DNA of 64,000 nt from Eopsaltria australis (lineage: Eukaryota; Chordata; Aves; Passeriformes; Petroicidae), in the NCBI GenBank assembly GCA_034509425.1, contig JAVTVJ010000072.1, positions 2,232,001 to 2,296,000 on the forward strand. The letters run 5' to 3'. Made by a program: the position numbers and the translations under genes. Positions 12,528 through 25,772 of the stretch are shown piece after piece; the stretch's first letter is position 1; the number at the start of each line of letters is the position of its first letter. The notes beneath the pieces were generated by a model that did no database searches, was not told the origin of the DNA, and saw only the letters and a program-made list of their open reading frames with translations.

Positions 12528-12885
12528 CATAGTCGTAGAATTGTTTAGGTTGGAAAAGACCCTTGAAGTCATCGAGTCCAAACATTAACCCAGCACTGCC
12601 ACATCCACTACTAAACCATGTCCTTATGAGCCACATCCATACATCTTTTAAATACCTCCAGAGTGATGATTCAACCACTTCCCTGGGCAGCCTGTTCTAA
12701 AGCTTGACAACCACTGTGGTGAAGAAATATTTCCTTGTGCCCAATGTAAACCTTCCGTGGCACAGATTGAGGCCATTTCCTCTTATGTTGTCACTTAGGC
12801 GGGGAGACCAGCCCCTCCTTGCTACAACCTCCTTACGGGTTGTACAGAGCAATAGGGTCTCCCCTCAGCCTCCTTTTCATGCTAC
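12528..12885 (-). mobile_element. CR1 LINE, 5'-truncated copy (antisense to + strand)
   Basis: Read on the + strand it begins with the reverse complement of the CR1 3' terminus (ATAGTCGTAGAATTG, GGTTGGAAAAGACC, ATCGAGTCCAAAC). It continues through 'ccacttccctgggcagcctgttc', 'gtgaagaaatatttcc' and 'aggccatttcctcttatgttgtc' to 'gggtctcccctcagcctcctttt'. It therefore lies on the minus strand, about 360 bases long and 5'-truncated. It is moderately diverged. A long minus-strand frame that runs into it is not a gene. Confidence 0.93.
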
Positions 12886-14382
12886 GTTATTCAAAAGGTA
12901 CCTTTTTCCTTAAATTTTTGGGAAAATAGATGTGCATGATGTCGGGTATGCTGTTGATTGTGTTGTCCATTGTTACTCCAAATTCCATGGCCTTTTTATC
13001 AGCAGTATTGTAAATGTCAGTAATTGGAAATTATTTACTTCCATGTCAAAAGTATGATCTACCCTTTTGTCACTGAATGCCTTGAACCAGAAGTCTTGTA
13101 CTTTTTTCCACAGAAGTGTGATCACTGTATGCTCCTGTTTAATGAAAGTACTCACAGCAGTCTTCCATTACAAAGGTGAAGGGAATGAACGGACATGTTT
13201 TTATTGCTTTGGAAAAACTTAATTTGAATGCTCACCATCTTCGTGGGGTAGGGAGGTGTGGGCTTTATAAGCTACTTCTTGTGTCCCCTTCAGATTTCTA
13301 TATATTAAGTTTAGAATGAGATTTAAGTCTGGGCTAATGCCTTAAGATTCTGTATTAATATACATAATTTCATTTTAGAAAACATGAGGATGTCAGCATG
13401 GGTACAGTTACTTTTACAACAGGGGGATATGTTGCTGGTCAGAGGCTGCAATGATGTATAGAATTAAGAAGACAAATCTCAGATTTAATTTCTTTGCACA
13501 CAAACCTCTTACAAGATAAAGAAATTCAAGTATAACTGATTACAGCTAACATTATCTGCTATATAAGGATGCAGAGGGATGCAGATCATAGTGACTGGCT
13601 GGCTCCAGAAGAAACAGAGTCAAGTCTGCAGCAGTAAATCATGGGATTTCTTCAGCTGATGGATGAAGTAAATCAGCATTGTAGCCATAACCTTTGGTAA
13701 GTGCTGTGCATGACTGTATTATATAAAATTAGTAAAGGTAATTTCTTAGGAAAGTGGAGGTTTGTATTTTGCTTGTTCCTGTGTTTTTGGGTCTCCTTCA
13801 AGAATGTGCATTTATTGATTTTGCTCATCCCCCTCAGAGAAAAGACTGCAGTTGGTGTATACTATTTCTTGAATCATAAAATGGGAGCACTAGCATTCAG
13901 ATATGAGGCCTGAGAGGAGAGGTGGAGTGCATTGTATTTGACAAAGCACTCCATGAACAAAGAAGTAATTTCTATTGCAATGACTGTTTCCCTTCCCTTC
14001 CCTTCAGAATGCTGATCAGAGGTGAGAAAAAGAATAGGATGCCTCTTTCTGGGAATGTAATTTATTCCTATTTGAAGCTGACAGACATGCATGGTTGCTG
14101 GTAATTTTTTGCAAAACACAGAATGCTGTCAATGACAAAACTGAAATGCAGGATATTAAAGCCATGGCAAGCATAGGTCTTGCAAGTGACCTTGAAAGAA
14201 GCCCTGTAACATAATCTCTGCTGTCCAGCTTACATTGGAGGTATTTTTAGAAAATGTGAGTGTCTGGCATCCTATGGGTCACTTGTAGCTTTAGAAAAAG
14301 AAAAGCATTAGTAATCCATGGTGATTTTAAGGATTATGAAAATTGGTTAGCTGCTAATGAGACTGGAGCTCGCATTGTCAGT

Positions 14383-14405
14383 AAGGTAACATGTCATGTT
14401 ACCTT
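14383..14405. repeat. Perfect 23-bp palindrome (11-bp arms, 1-nt centre)
   Basis: The arms AAGGTAACATG and CATGTTACCTT are exact reverse complements around a single T at 14394. It lies in intergenic DNA between the two genes, about 250 bases left of the SINE. It could be a dimeric protein-binding site or a hairpin. The inner half-sites GGTAAC and GTTACC resemble RFX X-box halves but point the wrong way for a standard X-box. Confidence 0.9.
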
Positions 14406-14650
14406 CAGTATAGTCTCACATTGTCCTCACTAAAACTGGGTCAGCAAAATGGTTTTTATCCTCCTTTCTGCAGAGAAGGAAGTGGCAGGTTATGAAGGTG
14501 AGTAAAATGAGTTCTTACAAGCCAAGTGTGGTAGCTGCTCAGGTGTCAGTGGGTATCTGATACCACGTTAAGATGGATGTGACATCACTTTGTTACACAT
14601 AGAGGAGCGAGTGAACTGGAGAGCACAGCAACGAGGTCACAGTTTCCAGA

Positions 14651-14791
14651 TCACAGAATATCCTGAGTTGGAAGTGACTCACAAGGATCCAACGAGTCCA
14701 GCTCTTCAGTGAATGGCCCATATGGGGTTTGGACCCACAACCCTGGTGTGATTAGCACCGTGCTCTGACCAACTGAGTTAATCTCAGGGTC
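14651..14791 (-). mobile_element. tRNA-Ile-derived SINE with CR1-like tail (TguSINE1-like)
   Basis: On the minus strand the element starts with a decayed tRNA-Ile head. This has an A-box-like TTAACTCAGTTGGTCAGAGC, then CGGTGCTAATCACACC covering the anticodon arm, and a B-box-like GGTCCAAACCC. It then runs directly into a CR1 3' tail (GAGCTGGACTCG, CTTGTGAGTCACTTCCAACT, ATTCTGTGAT). This tRNA-Ile/CR1 chimera is the known architecture of TguSINE1, a passerine SINE mobilised by CR1. Mismatches in both promoter boxes suggest an inactive old copy. The family name is given from architecture and memory of the consensus. Confidence 0.82.
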
Positions 14792-15962
14792 ACAATGGAA
14801 CCCACTTGGCTTTCCTCTTAAACCAGAAGCTGCTTTTGAAATACACAACTGTGGATTTAGTTAAAATGAAAAGCAAAAGTTAGCCACTAATTTCTGCATG
14901 CTGATAGCAGCTGAAATGACATATCTTGTCGAGTTTCAGATGTGACTGAAACCACATGTTAAATGCCTTTTTGGAGTAAAATTGCATGTTGTGCCACTGT
15001 TTGTGTCTGAAGGAAGGGAGGCATCACCTTTTTCCTGGTTTTATGCTTACTTGTGAACCTAATGTATTTTACTGAAAACTTTGTTTGATATTAAAAAAAA
15101 ATCCTTATTTCTAAGCCTTATTTTTAAGATGAGATGTGCACCTCATCTTAAGCTATATTTAATTTTTCAAGTGATATCTTTGAGGAAGATAAAGGTCTTC
15201 TGGCTTTGTCTCCTGAAGATCAGCAGACTAGGGCACATGCCAGGGGAATGTTGCACACTTCATTTTACTTTCTGGTGTATTCAATCAGCAGAGAACAGGA
15301 TCTCTGATTAGAGAAGTAAAGCCTTAAATAATAAAAGTGGAACAGTAAATGGATCAGCACAGAAGTGGATTCAGTTGTGCTCTGTAAAACTGTTGTTAGA
15401 AGAAGGTAAGAGAAAAGAAATAGAACTGTGATATTGTTTCAGAACTGTATCCTGGCCATTTCTTACGCTGCTCAGTGACCCCAATTTTCACTCCCTAATT
15501 ACATACTGAGAGGACAATTCTTTGATTCGTAAATCTATGTGTCCTTGAATCATTTTGCACAGAGGAGGCCTTTGGAAGAGGGAAATCTGCAGATGCAAAT
15601 ACATGTTAATAAATTCTGGTTCTTCTAACCTACAAGGTTAAGCACAATGAAATATATATTATTTCTCTTCACTGCAAAAGGCAGCACATATGTGCATGTA
15701 GGATGTAGAACTAAGACATACTGTAGTTGAACTGAGACTGAATTAATATTCATGTGTCTGTGTGTGTATGTCCCTACAAAGAGAAAACAGTCAGTTTTAA
15801 AAACCAGGATGTAAGATTTTATTCATCCTAGAGATGTTAAGCAACAGGATATCAGATTCTTTGGAACACACAGTTTAGGTGAACACTTTTAACATCCTTT
15901 TTGCAGGTGGCTATTCACTGTGTTACATCTGAGTTGCTAATAAAAAGACCCACATCAGAAGC

Positions 15963-15986
15963 TAATTCCTTCCCTAATTCCTTCCC
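15963..15986. repeat. 12-bp tandem duplication
   Basis: Two exact adjacent copies of TAATTCCTTCCC. It is a short local duplication in intergenic DNA with no evident function. Confidence 0.85.
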
Positions 15987-16487
15987 TCTGGACAAGAGAT
16001 AATGAACAGCAAATGCAAGAATTCTCCTTTTAGGGCCTGATTTATTACCCAGAACATAATAAACATTAGCCTGCTGCTGATGTGACAGTTGTGACAGCTG
16101 GAGGGGTTTGGAATGAAAGGCTGAATCCTTAAATAAGCCTGTCAACTGAGCTTGTTATGAGGATCTTAGTTAAACACTCAGACTTTGCTTTCCGTGGCCC
16201 CAAAGAGCTCCTACAACAGGCACACTGAAAACTTCACAGTGAGAGCTCTGCTTTGCATGCCAATGGCTGGCTCACCACCAGCCAGTAGTGGCTAAGGTAA
16301 ATACTTACAGAAAGTATAGAGCTTGATCTGACTATTTATCATGACCCATAATATTCCTCTCCCCTAGATTCATCTGTTTTGTCTGTTTATGCACCTGGTT
16401 TTGTTCCTGGGTGCCGTGGTGTGCCATGTGTGTCACTCTGGTGGCTGGTCCTTCACAATAGGAATGACTTTGTTAGTGGGCGCAGGA

Positions 16488-16517
16488 TAAAAGGCAGAAT
16501 CTTAAAAGGCAGAATCT
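16488..16517. repeat. 15-bp tandem duplication
   Basis: Two exact adjacent copies of TAAAAGGCAGAATCT. A partial third copy (TTAAAAGG) follows after a short gap. It is intergenic and probably arose by replication slippage. Confidence 0.88.
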
Positions 16518-19500
16518 ATACATTAAAAGGTATGGAAAATGGTACCAATGTCATCTAAGTAGATCTCCCCTGGAAGATTTAGGATTCCTACAGGTGTAGG
16601 TTCCTTCAAGGCAGGTTATTTTCCCATCCCATGCAGGCCACCAGTCTTTTGGAGGATTTCTACTTTGTGTTTATAGTCCTGTTGACTTCAGTGATACTCT
16701 CCAAGTTCAGACTTACTTTTCAGGACTGGAGAGTCAAGCTAGGTATTTTACATGAGGTAGAGACCTCCAAACGTCCCTCTTTTCAAGCACTGCAAGGTCT
16801 AACAACCTGAAAAGTGGCGGAGAAGGCTTGTGGGCAGATCCTTTCCTTAATATGAGTTGTGGTTGTGGAGTTCTGCAGAGGAATGCTGGTGCTACAGGGC
16901 TGTATCGCACTTTCAGTTCTGCAGTTTGGTCACTGCTAAGCCACTTTTAAAACATTGATTTCTGGGCTTTTTCCTGACTTACAAATGTGTCATATAGCTC
17001 TGGATCAGGGCATGAAATGAAATTTGTCATGAAAAACATGACCCTAGACTGTTGTTGTGTAGGCCCCATGATTTCAAAAATAAGGGACTGGAATTTAACA
17101 GAGCTCCTTGGACAAAAGAGCACCTGTCTGTGCAGTGCTCCTTGCTGGAACAGCAAGTTTAGAAGAAAAGATTATATGAGTGAGAATGTGAGGTGTTTTG
17201 AAAACAGTTGAATAAAATGCTTCAGAGTAAATCAGCTTATGAGATAGAAGGGGGAGGGGAATCACTGTTGTAACACACAGGTGTACATGTACATCTAAAC
17301 ATATCCGTGTTGTATAATTCACTATGCCTGATTTTAATAACTAGGGGGAAAAGATCCCAATTTTTCATTTACTAGTAAATAAGTGAATAAACAATCTGTT
17401 TCAGCAGAAACAAGCATAAACCCGACCACAGTTCTTTTTATAGGAATGATATAAAAATTATATATAAATGTATATTTTAAAAATTATATCCTTTGTTTAT
17501 TTGCAAAAGCAGTCCCAGGATTACTGCTCTGCAGTTTCCCTTATTTATCTGTTGCTTTGCCTATAATCAAGCAAGATTGCAAAACAATTGGCAAGATGTC
17601 TGCTCTTCCTGCAGGTGCTATTGAAATGCTTTCAATAGACAGAATCAGGAAGGAACCTCACTCTTTATTTATTATCCTTTATGTTCTGAAAATACAAATA
17701 TTTCTGTGGCTGAGATTATAGAGCAACAAGATTAAAGCACAGCACTTCAGGAAGAAGAGCTGTTCCAATTACCCTGAAAAACAATTCTAAACAGCATTAG
17801 TGACCCAGTACTCTGAAAAGTGGCTGAGTAAAGATGGCACCTTCAGGTTCATTTTGAGCACTGCTTTTTGATAGCTCAGCATTTGTACTCAAGGTAAAAT
17901 GCTAGAGCCAATGTAAATGGAGAACATTACTTTGATAGCATTATAGTTCTAATAGGTAATAGAAGCTACCACGAATGAATATGAGCCCTGTATAATTTTT
18001 CAGCCATATTTGCTGGCATTAATAACAATAGAGCTGGAGCCTTTTTGCTTTCATCAGCTTCAAGTCTAAAAGGAGAGGTGAATTAGTTTTTATCCTGCAA
18101 ATTTAACAGAAATACTTCTTAATGTGAAATCTTCAATCCCTGTGGCCTGGAGTCACCGAAAGGCAGCAGTGTCTAACACATAGGCTGTGTCATCTGCTGG
18201 CATCTCACTGCCCAGTGCTGCCACTCTCAAGGACAGGCTGTCATGGCACTTCATGGCCCAGCTCCTGCCTGTGCCTTGCAAAGCCACAGATTAACTTTGG
18301 TGTAGCCACTGGTACTGTTCTGTGGTGGGCTAGACAGCTTAGTGGGAGCTCATCCAGATGTGGGGAGGAGACTCAGAGCAGTGGCTGGGAGAGAATCCAG
18401 GGGGGACACCTCAAGATGAATTTGCATCTTTTCACTCCCTAAAACTGCCAGTGGATGCTGAGCATCAGGTTGGTATTTTCTGAGATTTGCTGAGGGATGG
18501 TTTAGAACAGAATTTGGGGAAGACACTAATGAAAAACAGTGGTGTGAGGCTACAGCAACTGAGCTGTTCTAACCTTGATGTTTTGAGAGGGAAATGCTAC
18601 AGCCTTCTTAGAAATGCCCCTTGGAAATGTTGATGCCTTGGAGCATCAACAAAGCCTAAAAGATGTTGTAAAGTACCAGAAGGTACTCAAGATCCTTTTG
18701 TATTAGAGCTGAGTGTCCTGGTGTTGTTCTGTCCCAGTCAGCTCAGAGTCCCAGCATGAGACATTTCTGGTGACAGAGGCATCCAGCCACCAAGAGAGTC
18801 TGTGAAGGCTTGTTATGCTGATGAGCAGCTGATGGGAGAGGGGACAAAAATATTGTCTTGTTCTGGACTATGGGATATGTTTGAAGTTTGCACCAGGCAT
18901 AAAATGTGTGGGGTTACCACTCCACACGTGACTGCATCTGCTGGTGATGCTTAACCTAAGAAGAGCACACCCTGATCACCCAATAAGCAGTGTTTACTGC
19001 AGTGCCTAGAGCATGGTTTATAATACGGACTCAGATTTTAAGGGATTTGGATTTCTAGCCCATTTCAGTGAAAGCTTTTGTTATCTTTCATGGAAATTGA
19101 TTACTTACCAGTAAAATCCATGTGGTTTATTGTTACAATTTAATAGGGTTTGCCTGTGAAAACAGATGTGAAAAAGCCCTTTAATAGCTACATGCCCTGC
19201 CAGCATCCCAGCATTCACTGCCTGATTTAGTAGGTATTTTCTCAAAGGAAAGATGTGGATAAAATTGAAATTAGCAGAAACACTTTGCAAGGAATCCTAG
19301 GAAAGGTATGAGTGGCTCCCAACATATTTCACAGGTGTAGACCTTACTACAAGTGTAGACCTTGCTGCAGAGGTCTGGGTGTACCAAGGTATTTGAGAAT
19401 TCCCACTTCAACTCCTTCCCACCACTATGGTTTTCTTGACACTACCCTGAAAAGGTGAGCAGTGTAGCCTTATCTGGTGTGAGGGAGAGACCTTCAGGCT

Positions 19501-22500
19501 ACAAGGATTTCTTCACTCTTCTGTGGGTCTAGGAGTCCAAAGGCTGCTTTGGGTGAGTGTAAACCCACAATTCTTTAAGATTCGTGTCCACACATAAATG
19601 TGATTTTTGAATTACTGGATGGGGGATGATCCCTGTTAAATTAGATCTTGTTTGACTTCTGCTGCTACTGGGTTGCTGCTGCTGCCTCTCCCTCCTCTTT
19701 TTCCCTGCCCCTGGGTTCATTTAAATTCCTCCTAAGTGTCATTCTTGGATGTGTCTTCTCAGCTAGCACAGGGCTTTCAGAAGAACCCAGCAAATGGGAA
19801 ATGGCAACACAGGGATTTAATGGCATTTAAACTGCATGGACCTGACTTTTGCTTTCATAACCTCATAAATCTCTTAAATAGCCCACTGGAATCTTCAAAA
19901 GCTGGAACTCTTCTGAAAAGTAGGGCATGATGGTGGCATATGATGCAAAGCTTCCTTAGTCTTGCATGTTACGCTAAGCTTTCCATGCAGTTTTTGCTAT
20001 ACAGCAAATAATCATTTACGTAAGGAAATCTCTTGGTGGGAAAAACAGGCCAAGGACACTGTAAGCTTCCTGTTACTCAGAGGGAAGCATACTTTTTTAA
20101 TGTGTTTTGAAAAACCATACCTTTAATGTTATATATCTGTACTGTAGGGAATGCATAAGCACTTTTGCCTTTCTGTGTCTTCAGAAGCTGTGTGGGCTCA
20201 GCCACTCTCCAGCCATGAGCAGCAGATGATCTCTGTCCTGCATGTGTCTGCCCTCACCATCACCTGACATCTGAAGACTGCCACTGGGATTGTCACAGAC
20301 TTAATTCTGGCCCCTGCTGTCCCAGGGGCTGCCTCTGCAATCTCTCAAGAACTTTGTATGGTTTTCCAAAGCCAGAGATGACATGTTCTCTGTTTGCTTG
20401 ACTGACATAGTTTTCTTTACAAGGTTTTGTTTCTGTGGATTTTCCCATCCATCCTTTCCCCCCATTACCTGATAACAAAGAGCTGGCCTTATCAATTAAT
20501 TTGGAATTGAGGAAAATGCTTCTCTTCAATTGAGGGATAGACTGAGGCACACAGAGACAAGCAAGTCTGACTGGAACAAGCCCTGCACTTGATCCAACAT
20601 GTGCCAACACAGGAACAGCTGCAGCTTTGATGTTTCTGGAAATACCCAGATGGTGACCTTAGCTTTAACCTGTTTTCTTCCCTCAGTGTTTTCTTCAGCC
20701 ATACCCCTCTGTGGTGGTGGATTTCCTTCTCTCATTCAACCTCACATTCTCTTTACTTTGGTTGGATCTGAGCTGTCTGGTGTACAACACTCAGCTCTTC
20801 ACAATGGCCTCATTTTGTTGCTTTCCCAATTTAACTGTTCTCACCCTGAGGAAATGCCATTCAATGCCCTGAAAGAAGGGTGGCCCATATAACATGTGCG
20901 ATGTCCTGTGTCCTGGGATGATGGGCTTAGGAGAGAAAGAGCCAGAGCCATAATCTATCATATTTGTAGAATCTTCATACTGTGTTTATGACTTTTATAC
21001 TTTTTTTTTAATTTGGCATATTCTGAAACTGGGATTTTTTTCTGGTGACTAAAAATAGCTACAGTTATGAATGTGAACTGCATCTGGCAATTGAAGAGCA
21101 TACCTGGAGATAAAGAAGGAAGAGAGGTCTCCAGACAAGCCCCTAGTTTAGAGTCAGGGAGGTGGGCTGTTTGTCTGCAGCAGTTAAATCCCTGACTTCT
21201 GTACAAGCTCTGTTTCGTAGGAAGTGGCCTTGGGAGACCTGCAGACAGGGAATTACTATAATCCAGCCTGGATGTCACAAAAGCATGGATTAATATTTCA
21301 TCTTCTGCCTCTGACTGTTGTCAGGCTCACTTTGTTCCTGAGCAGGGGCTGTGATCCTCAAAAGACAGTGTTGAATTAAAGATTAAGCCAGTGTTTTACT
21401 TGATGGAAAGAGAGCAGTTCTCTGTGGAGGATGGTGACAATGCGGCTCTTACCCAGCGCTGCAGGTGGTGGTTTAGAGTTTCCCAAATCCAAATGACAGA
21501 GCAAAGCTGCAGCGTGGCACTGGGAATGGTGTGAAGGGAAGGATCCCTGGCAGCTGTGAGCCGTGTTAATGAAAGTGACACTGGTAATTAGCCAAAGGTG
21601 AGCAAGAGGCACTGAGTGGCTCCAGGAGATGCCACTGACTGCTGTGTGTGAGAGAGCTCATCAATGAAGAGCTGCAGAAGGGAAACAAGTACCTGCTTGG
21701 GAAAATTAAAGATGCAAGGAAACCGGCAAGGGTCAGCAGAGAGCCCAGGTCAGAGCCTTCCTCAGGTCAAGGATGTGGCAGGGCAGCCCTCTTTGCCAGA
21801 GACAGCTCACTAAAGCTGCCACAGCTCTTCCCGGAAACCGATTTCAGGATGAAAGATTTATATCTCTTTAATCACAAACTGGTTCTGATTGGTTAAGTCA
21901 AGTGAATATCAGCCTGATTAAAACCAACCTAAGAGAATCTGTGCACATTAGTTCAGCTTAACTTCTCCATTAAAAGAGCTCAGTTGGGATTTTTTGGTGT
22001 TGTTTTTAAATACAGACCAGGCCTCACCATGATACCTGGCTATCTCTTCTTTGGACAGCTGACACACAGCACTTTTTCCTTGGCATTCTCTGGGCACATT
22101 TGTCAGTCATGCAAATCCTGAGACAGCTGGGGGTATTTAAGGCTCATAAGTGGGCAAATTGCTGAGCAAGGGATTACCCTAGAATGTGGAGGACACAGTT
22201 TGAGTGTACAACCAGAAGTAGTGCCCGTCGGACACTGTGACCGAGACAGCCACGCCTGGTTCTTGTGGCTCAGCCTGTGGCACCTGACAGTTTCTCCTGG
22301 CAAAGAGCAGGTGCAGACTCTTACGAGGGCTAGAAACCCTTCAGAAGCCTAAAAAGGCTCTTGCAGAAGAGCTGGGAAACCACAGGCAAACATTGCTCAT
22401 TGTGCTTGTGAACACAAGAAAAGGATAATGCAGTCAATCATGCGAAGAATAAAACCCACATTTTTCAAAAGCCACAGGTGAGAAGCTGATCATGTAAAAT

Positions 22501-23153
22501 ACCCACAAAGTACATTTTTATGAACATGTTAGTGGAATTTGTGTTTGCTAAACAAATTTTTGAGACCAAAACAAAGAAATATTAATTTAATATGGCTGGC
22601 CTGTTCAGTTCTATTGCTCCCCAAACAAATGTTTTATTGCACTCATATGAATACACTTCAGGAGGCTGCAACTGCAGCTTTTTGAAAATGATACCAGTCG
22701 GTCAAAGACCACATTTCCCTTGCACAGAAGTTGGGTAAATGCTGTGTGACGACTATTTCACTACACTTCCCTGGGAAAGCAGCCAAGCTGATAATGCAGT
22801 ATGTCTTCTTTCAGTACAACTATGTGTGTATATTCTTTTGAAACACTACTTCACCTTGGTTTGGAACAGAAATTTCAGTGGGACCACTTATTGATTTGTG
22901 TCCCATTAACACTCTCACACAAAAACACAGAACATCCCCACACTACTGGCTTCTGCAAAAAGATGGCTTCAGTATAGTGGCAGCAAACACAAGGAAACCT
23001 TAACTCCCTGCTGCTGCATGTGGTGTGAAAGTAAATATTTAATCACCTTTGTCAGCAGAAAGCCGTGCACAGAGACTCAGGGAGCACCTTGGTGGTTAAC
23101 AGGGCTCTGAGCTGACTTCAGTTACTATGGCACCAAGAGTGAAAATCCCATTG

Positions 23154-23180
23154 GCACGCACGTGCACGTGCACACACACA
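23154..23180. promoter_or_regulatory. Tandem CACGTG E-boxes in an alternating purine-pyrimidine tract
   Basis: Twenty-seven bases alternate purine and pyrimidine without a break, rich in GC and CA steps, a sequence type known to favour Z-DNA. Within it two canonical E-boxes (CACGTG) sit head to tail at 23159-23164 and 23165-23170. Such boxes bind bHLH factors of the MYC/MAX, USF and CLOCK/BMAL1 groups. The tract is intergenic, about 5 kb beyond the ANKRD33B stop. The motif is certain; any regulatory role is inference, and a simple CA/CG microsatellite could generate it. Confidence 0.4.
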
Positions 23181-25115
23181 GAGCAGAGATGTTCCTGTGC
23201 CTCTTCCCTGATCCACATTTACAGGAGCTCACTGGTCCACCAGTGCCTTGTGAGAAACCACTGAATGCATGCAGGATGAGCACAGATTTTGCACATCTGC
23301 CTGTGGAGGGTTTCCATTTATTTTTTATCTGTTTGGGAGGAAGGGCTTGGGCAAAGTAGCAAACTGCTGTTCATGTGGGAAGCTGCTACAATGGGAAGGG
23401 GAAAATGAACCACCTGAACCCATTTTCCCAACCTCTTCTGTTTCCCTGAGAGACAGCAGCATTTGGCCCACTAATTATCCACAAACCTGTGTACAGTTTT
23501 ATAGCTATAAAAGCATGCCACAACCATTGTAAATTCAAATATGCCAAGAGAAGTGGCAAATTTAAGCCTGACTAGGCAAAATTAATGTGCATAATAAATT
23601 TAATTATCTGATGAAGTACAATTTTCACATAATCCCCTGCCTCTTCCCATGCAAGTGCTCCATAGTGTTCAGTGAAAAGGCAGCTGGTCTGTTTTCCCTT
23701 TGTAGCCTCCATAATATACCCCAAATTATTTGTTCCTCTTACAGAACAATTATTTTAATACTGGCTTTTTGAGAGATGGTCATCATTAACATATGTAAGT
23801 GCTCCACATTGTCACTAGGAGGCAAGAAGCTTTTTATATGTATATGTGTTAACAATATACATTAAAAAATTGTAAATATGCATGTGCATATATATGTTTT
23901 ATATTTGTGTCTCATTATTACTCAATATATGAACGGTGATTATGTGTGACTGTGTTGCCAGTATGTAGTTTTATAGGTAAGGTTTAGTGTAACAACATTT
24001 ACAATTAAAGTAACTTAGTTATATAGGTGTTTTCTACGTGGGGAACTGATTTGGAGCATCCAGTTTGCCAAGTTTGAGATATCCTTATTTAGTATATTTA
24101 GCTTTATAAAGCACATCTCAGTCTCAGCATAGACTTGGCTGATATCATTTAAACTTCCCAGTGGTCTGCAGCTCCAGAGCCAAAGCAAAAAGGGTCCAGA
24201 GTTTATGAAGTTTTTCCATAAATGCTATGTTCAGCTGTACATAGGAATTCTCCAGACAAAAGGAAATTCCTGTTCTCTGAAATAAGATGAGTTGGCCCTT
24301 CTCATTTTCCAGGCTTCTCTTCTAATACTGGGACAGCCTGTGACACCTTTGGAGGTATCTATGAATACTTTTTGGGATTTTTTCCTACTTGGCTGATGCC
24401 CAGCACAGTGGCTGGTATTGGGTGATGGGGAAGATGGTGCCTTCTGGGAGGAAGGCTATTGGGAACCACTGTGCTGAAGCTCTCCCTCACCAGAGATGAG
24501 AGCACAATATAATCTTACAGAATGCTGGGAAGCAGTTGGACTTTCACCTTCCATTGTCACTGTATTAAATCCCTGTTAACACAGTTACTGCAGAATTAAG
24601 TTGGCCTGTGGGGCTGGGAGCTTCCTGGGAGCATCGTGGTGAGATGTTCCCAGTGCACCGGGGCAAGGAATGGCTGTGATGGCAGACACAGCCCCCGCTC
24701 CAGTCACAACACTCCAGAACATTCCTCCCACTAATGTGCCAGACTGCAGCCTGGCAGTGAAGGCAGGTAGAAAACCTCCTCTGCGCTAGGAATTAATGTC
24801 CCTTTTCCCTCTGAGGAGCATCTTTCTGCAGCAGCACCTCTGCCTTCCCTCAGGGGCTCCAGCTGCCAGGAGGTGCTGCCAAGGGTTTGCATGCTCTTTT
24901 TTCGGAGGTAAACTGTGCTGCTTGAGTGACCAGGAGCAACCTGAAGTGCAGCCAGTATTGCCTGGGATTTCATAGTTATGGGTGTCTTGGGGGAAAAAAA
25001 TCCACAACAGAACACAGATCAAGCCACTCTATTTGTGCTGAAATCCAACAAAAATCAAATCCTCCTTGGCAGCAGCAGCTCAAGGGGGCAGACACCTGAA
25101 AGCAAGCCAGGTGTG

Positions 25116-25147
25116 CCTCCTCCTCCTCCTCCTCCTCCTCCTCCTCC
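25116..25147. repeat. (CCT)n microsatellite
   Basis: A perfect 32-nt run of the trinucleotide CCT on the + strand. On one strand it reads as a run of prolines and on the other as a run of glutamates in small open frames. Those frames are artefacts of the repeat. Confidence 0.95.
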
Positions 25148-25772
25148 ACTGTGGTCCATTTGCCACAGGTTTCAGGAAGTGTTTTGTGGGAGCTTTGCCT
25201 ACTGCAACCTTCAGACAGGCAAGGTAAACAGCAAGTGAAGGGTGCAGCCTTTAGAGTGAGGACAGTGATGAAGAGGAGACAGCTGGGGAGGAAGTCAATG
25301 AGAACAGAGACCTGTGGCCTGCACTTCAAAACCTAGCAAGTGCAAAGCTTTACACAGCTGTCCTAAATGGAGTCACACTCTCTGCAAGGATACTGGGAGA
25401 CCACCTGCTTGCAGCAGAGCACCATGGACACAGGCCAGCAAAGCAATGACTTCTCTCTCCAGCGACATGACCAGCCCAAACCTGATGGGCAACAAAGGCA
25501 GTGGTATTTCTCCACTCCTAGGGAAAAATTCACAAGACATGAAAGTTAACCCACAATAACTCCTTCCAGGGAAACCAAACTGCTTTCAGGTGGTGCTGAT
25601 GAGTCCTTTGGAGAAAGTGAATGGGCAGCATCCCCAAACGCCTATGAAGAATGAGGGTGCCAAATAAGTTTAACAGCTTGTGCCTCTTTTAATTGAAATA
25701 TCACATTTATGCACATAAACACAGTGAAGTACAAAGGATTAGAAAACAGGCTCAATTTCCAGCCACTAATTC

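Noticed and set aside
12172..12678. Minus-strand open frame of 168 codons
   Set aside because: Its upstream part lies in a CR1 3' end and its remainder is AT-rich intergenic DNA. No family match or splice-compatible context is visible.
14700..14791. A functional tRNA-Ile gene
   Set aside because: The A- and B-box regions carry mismatches, the acceptor stem does not pair, and the sequence runs straight into a CR1 tail. It is a SINE head, not a tRNA gene.
24976..25329. Minus-strand 117-codon frame with a glutamate run
   Set aside because: The glutamates come from the CCT microsatellite. The rest matches no known protein, and the opposite strand is equally open as polyproline.
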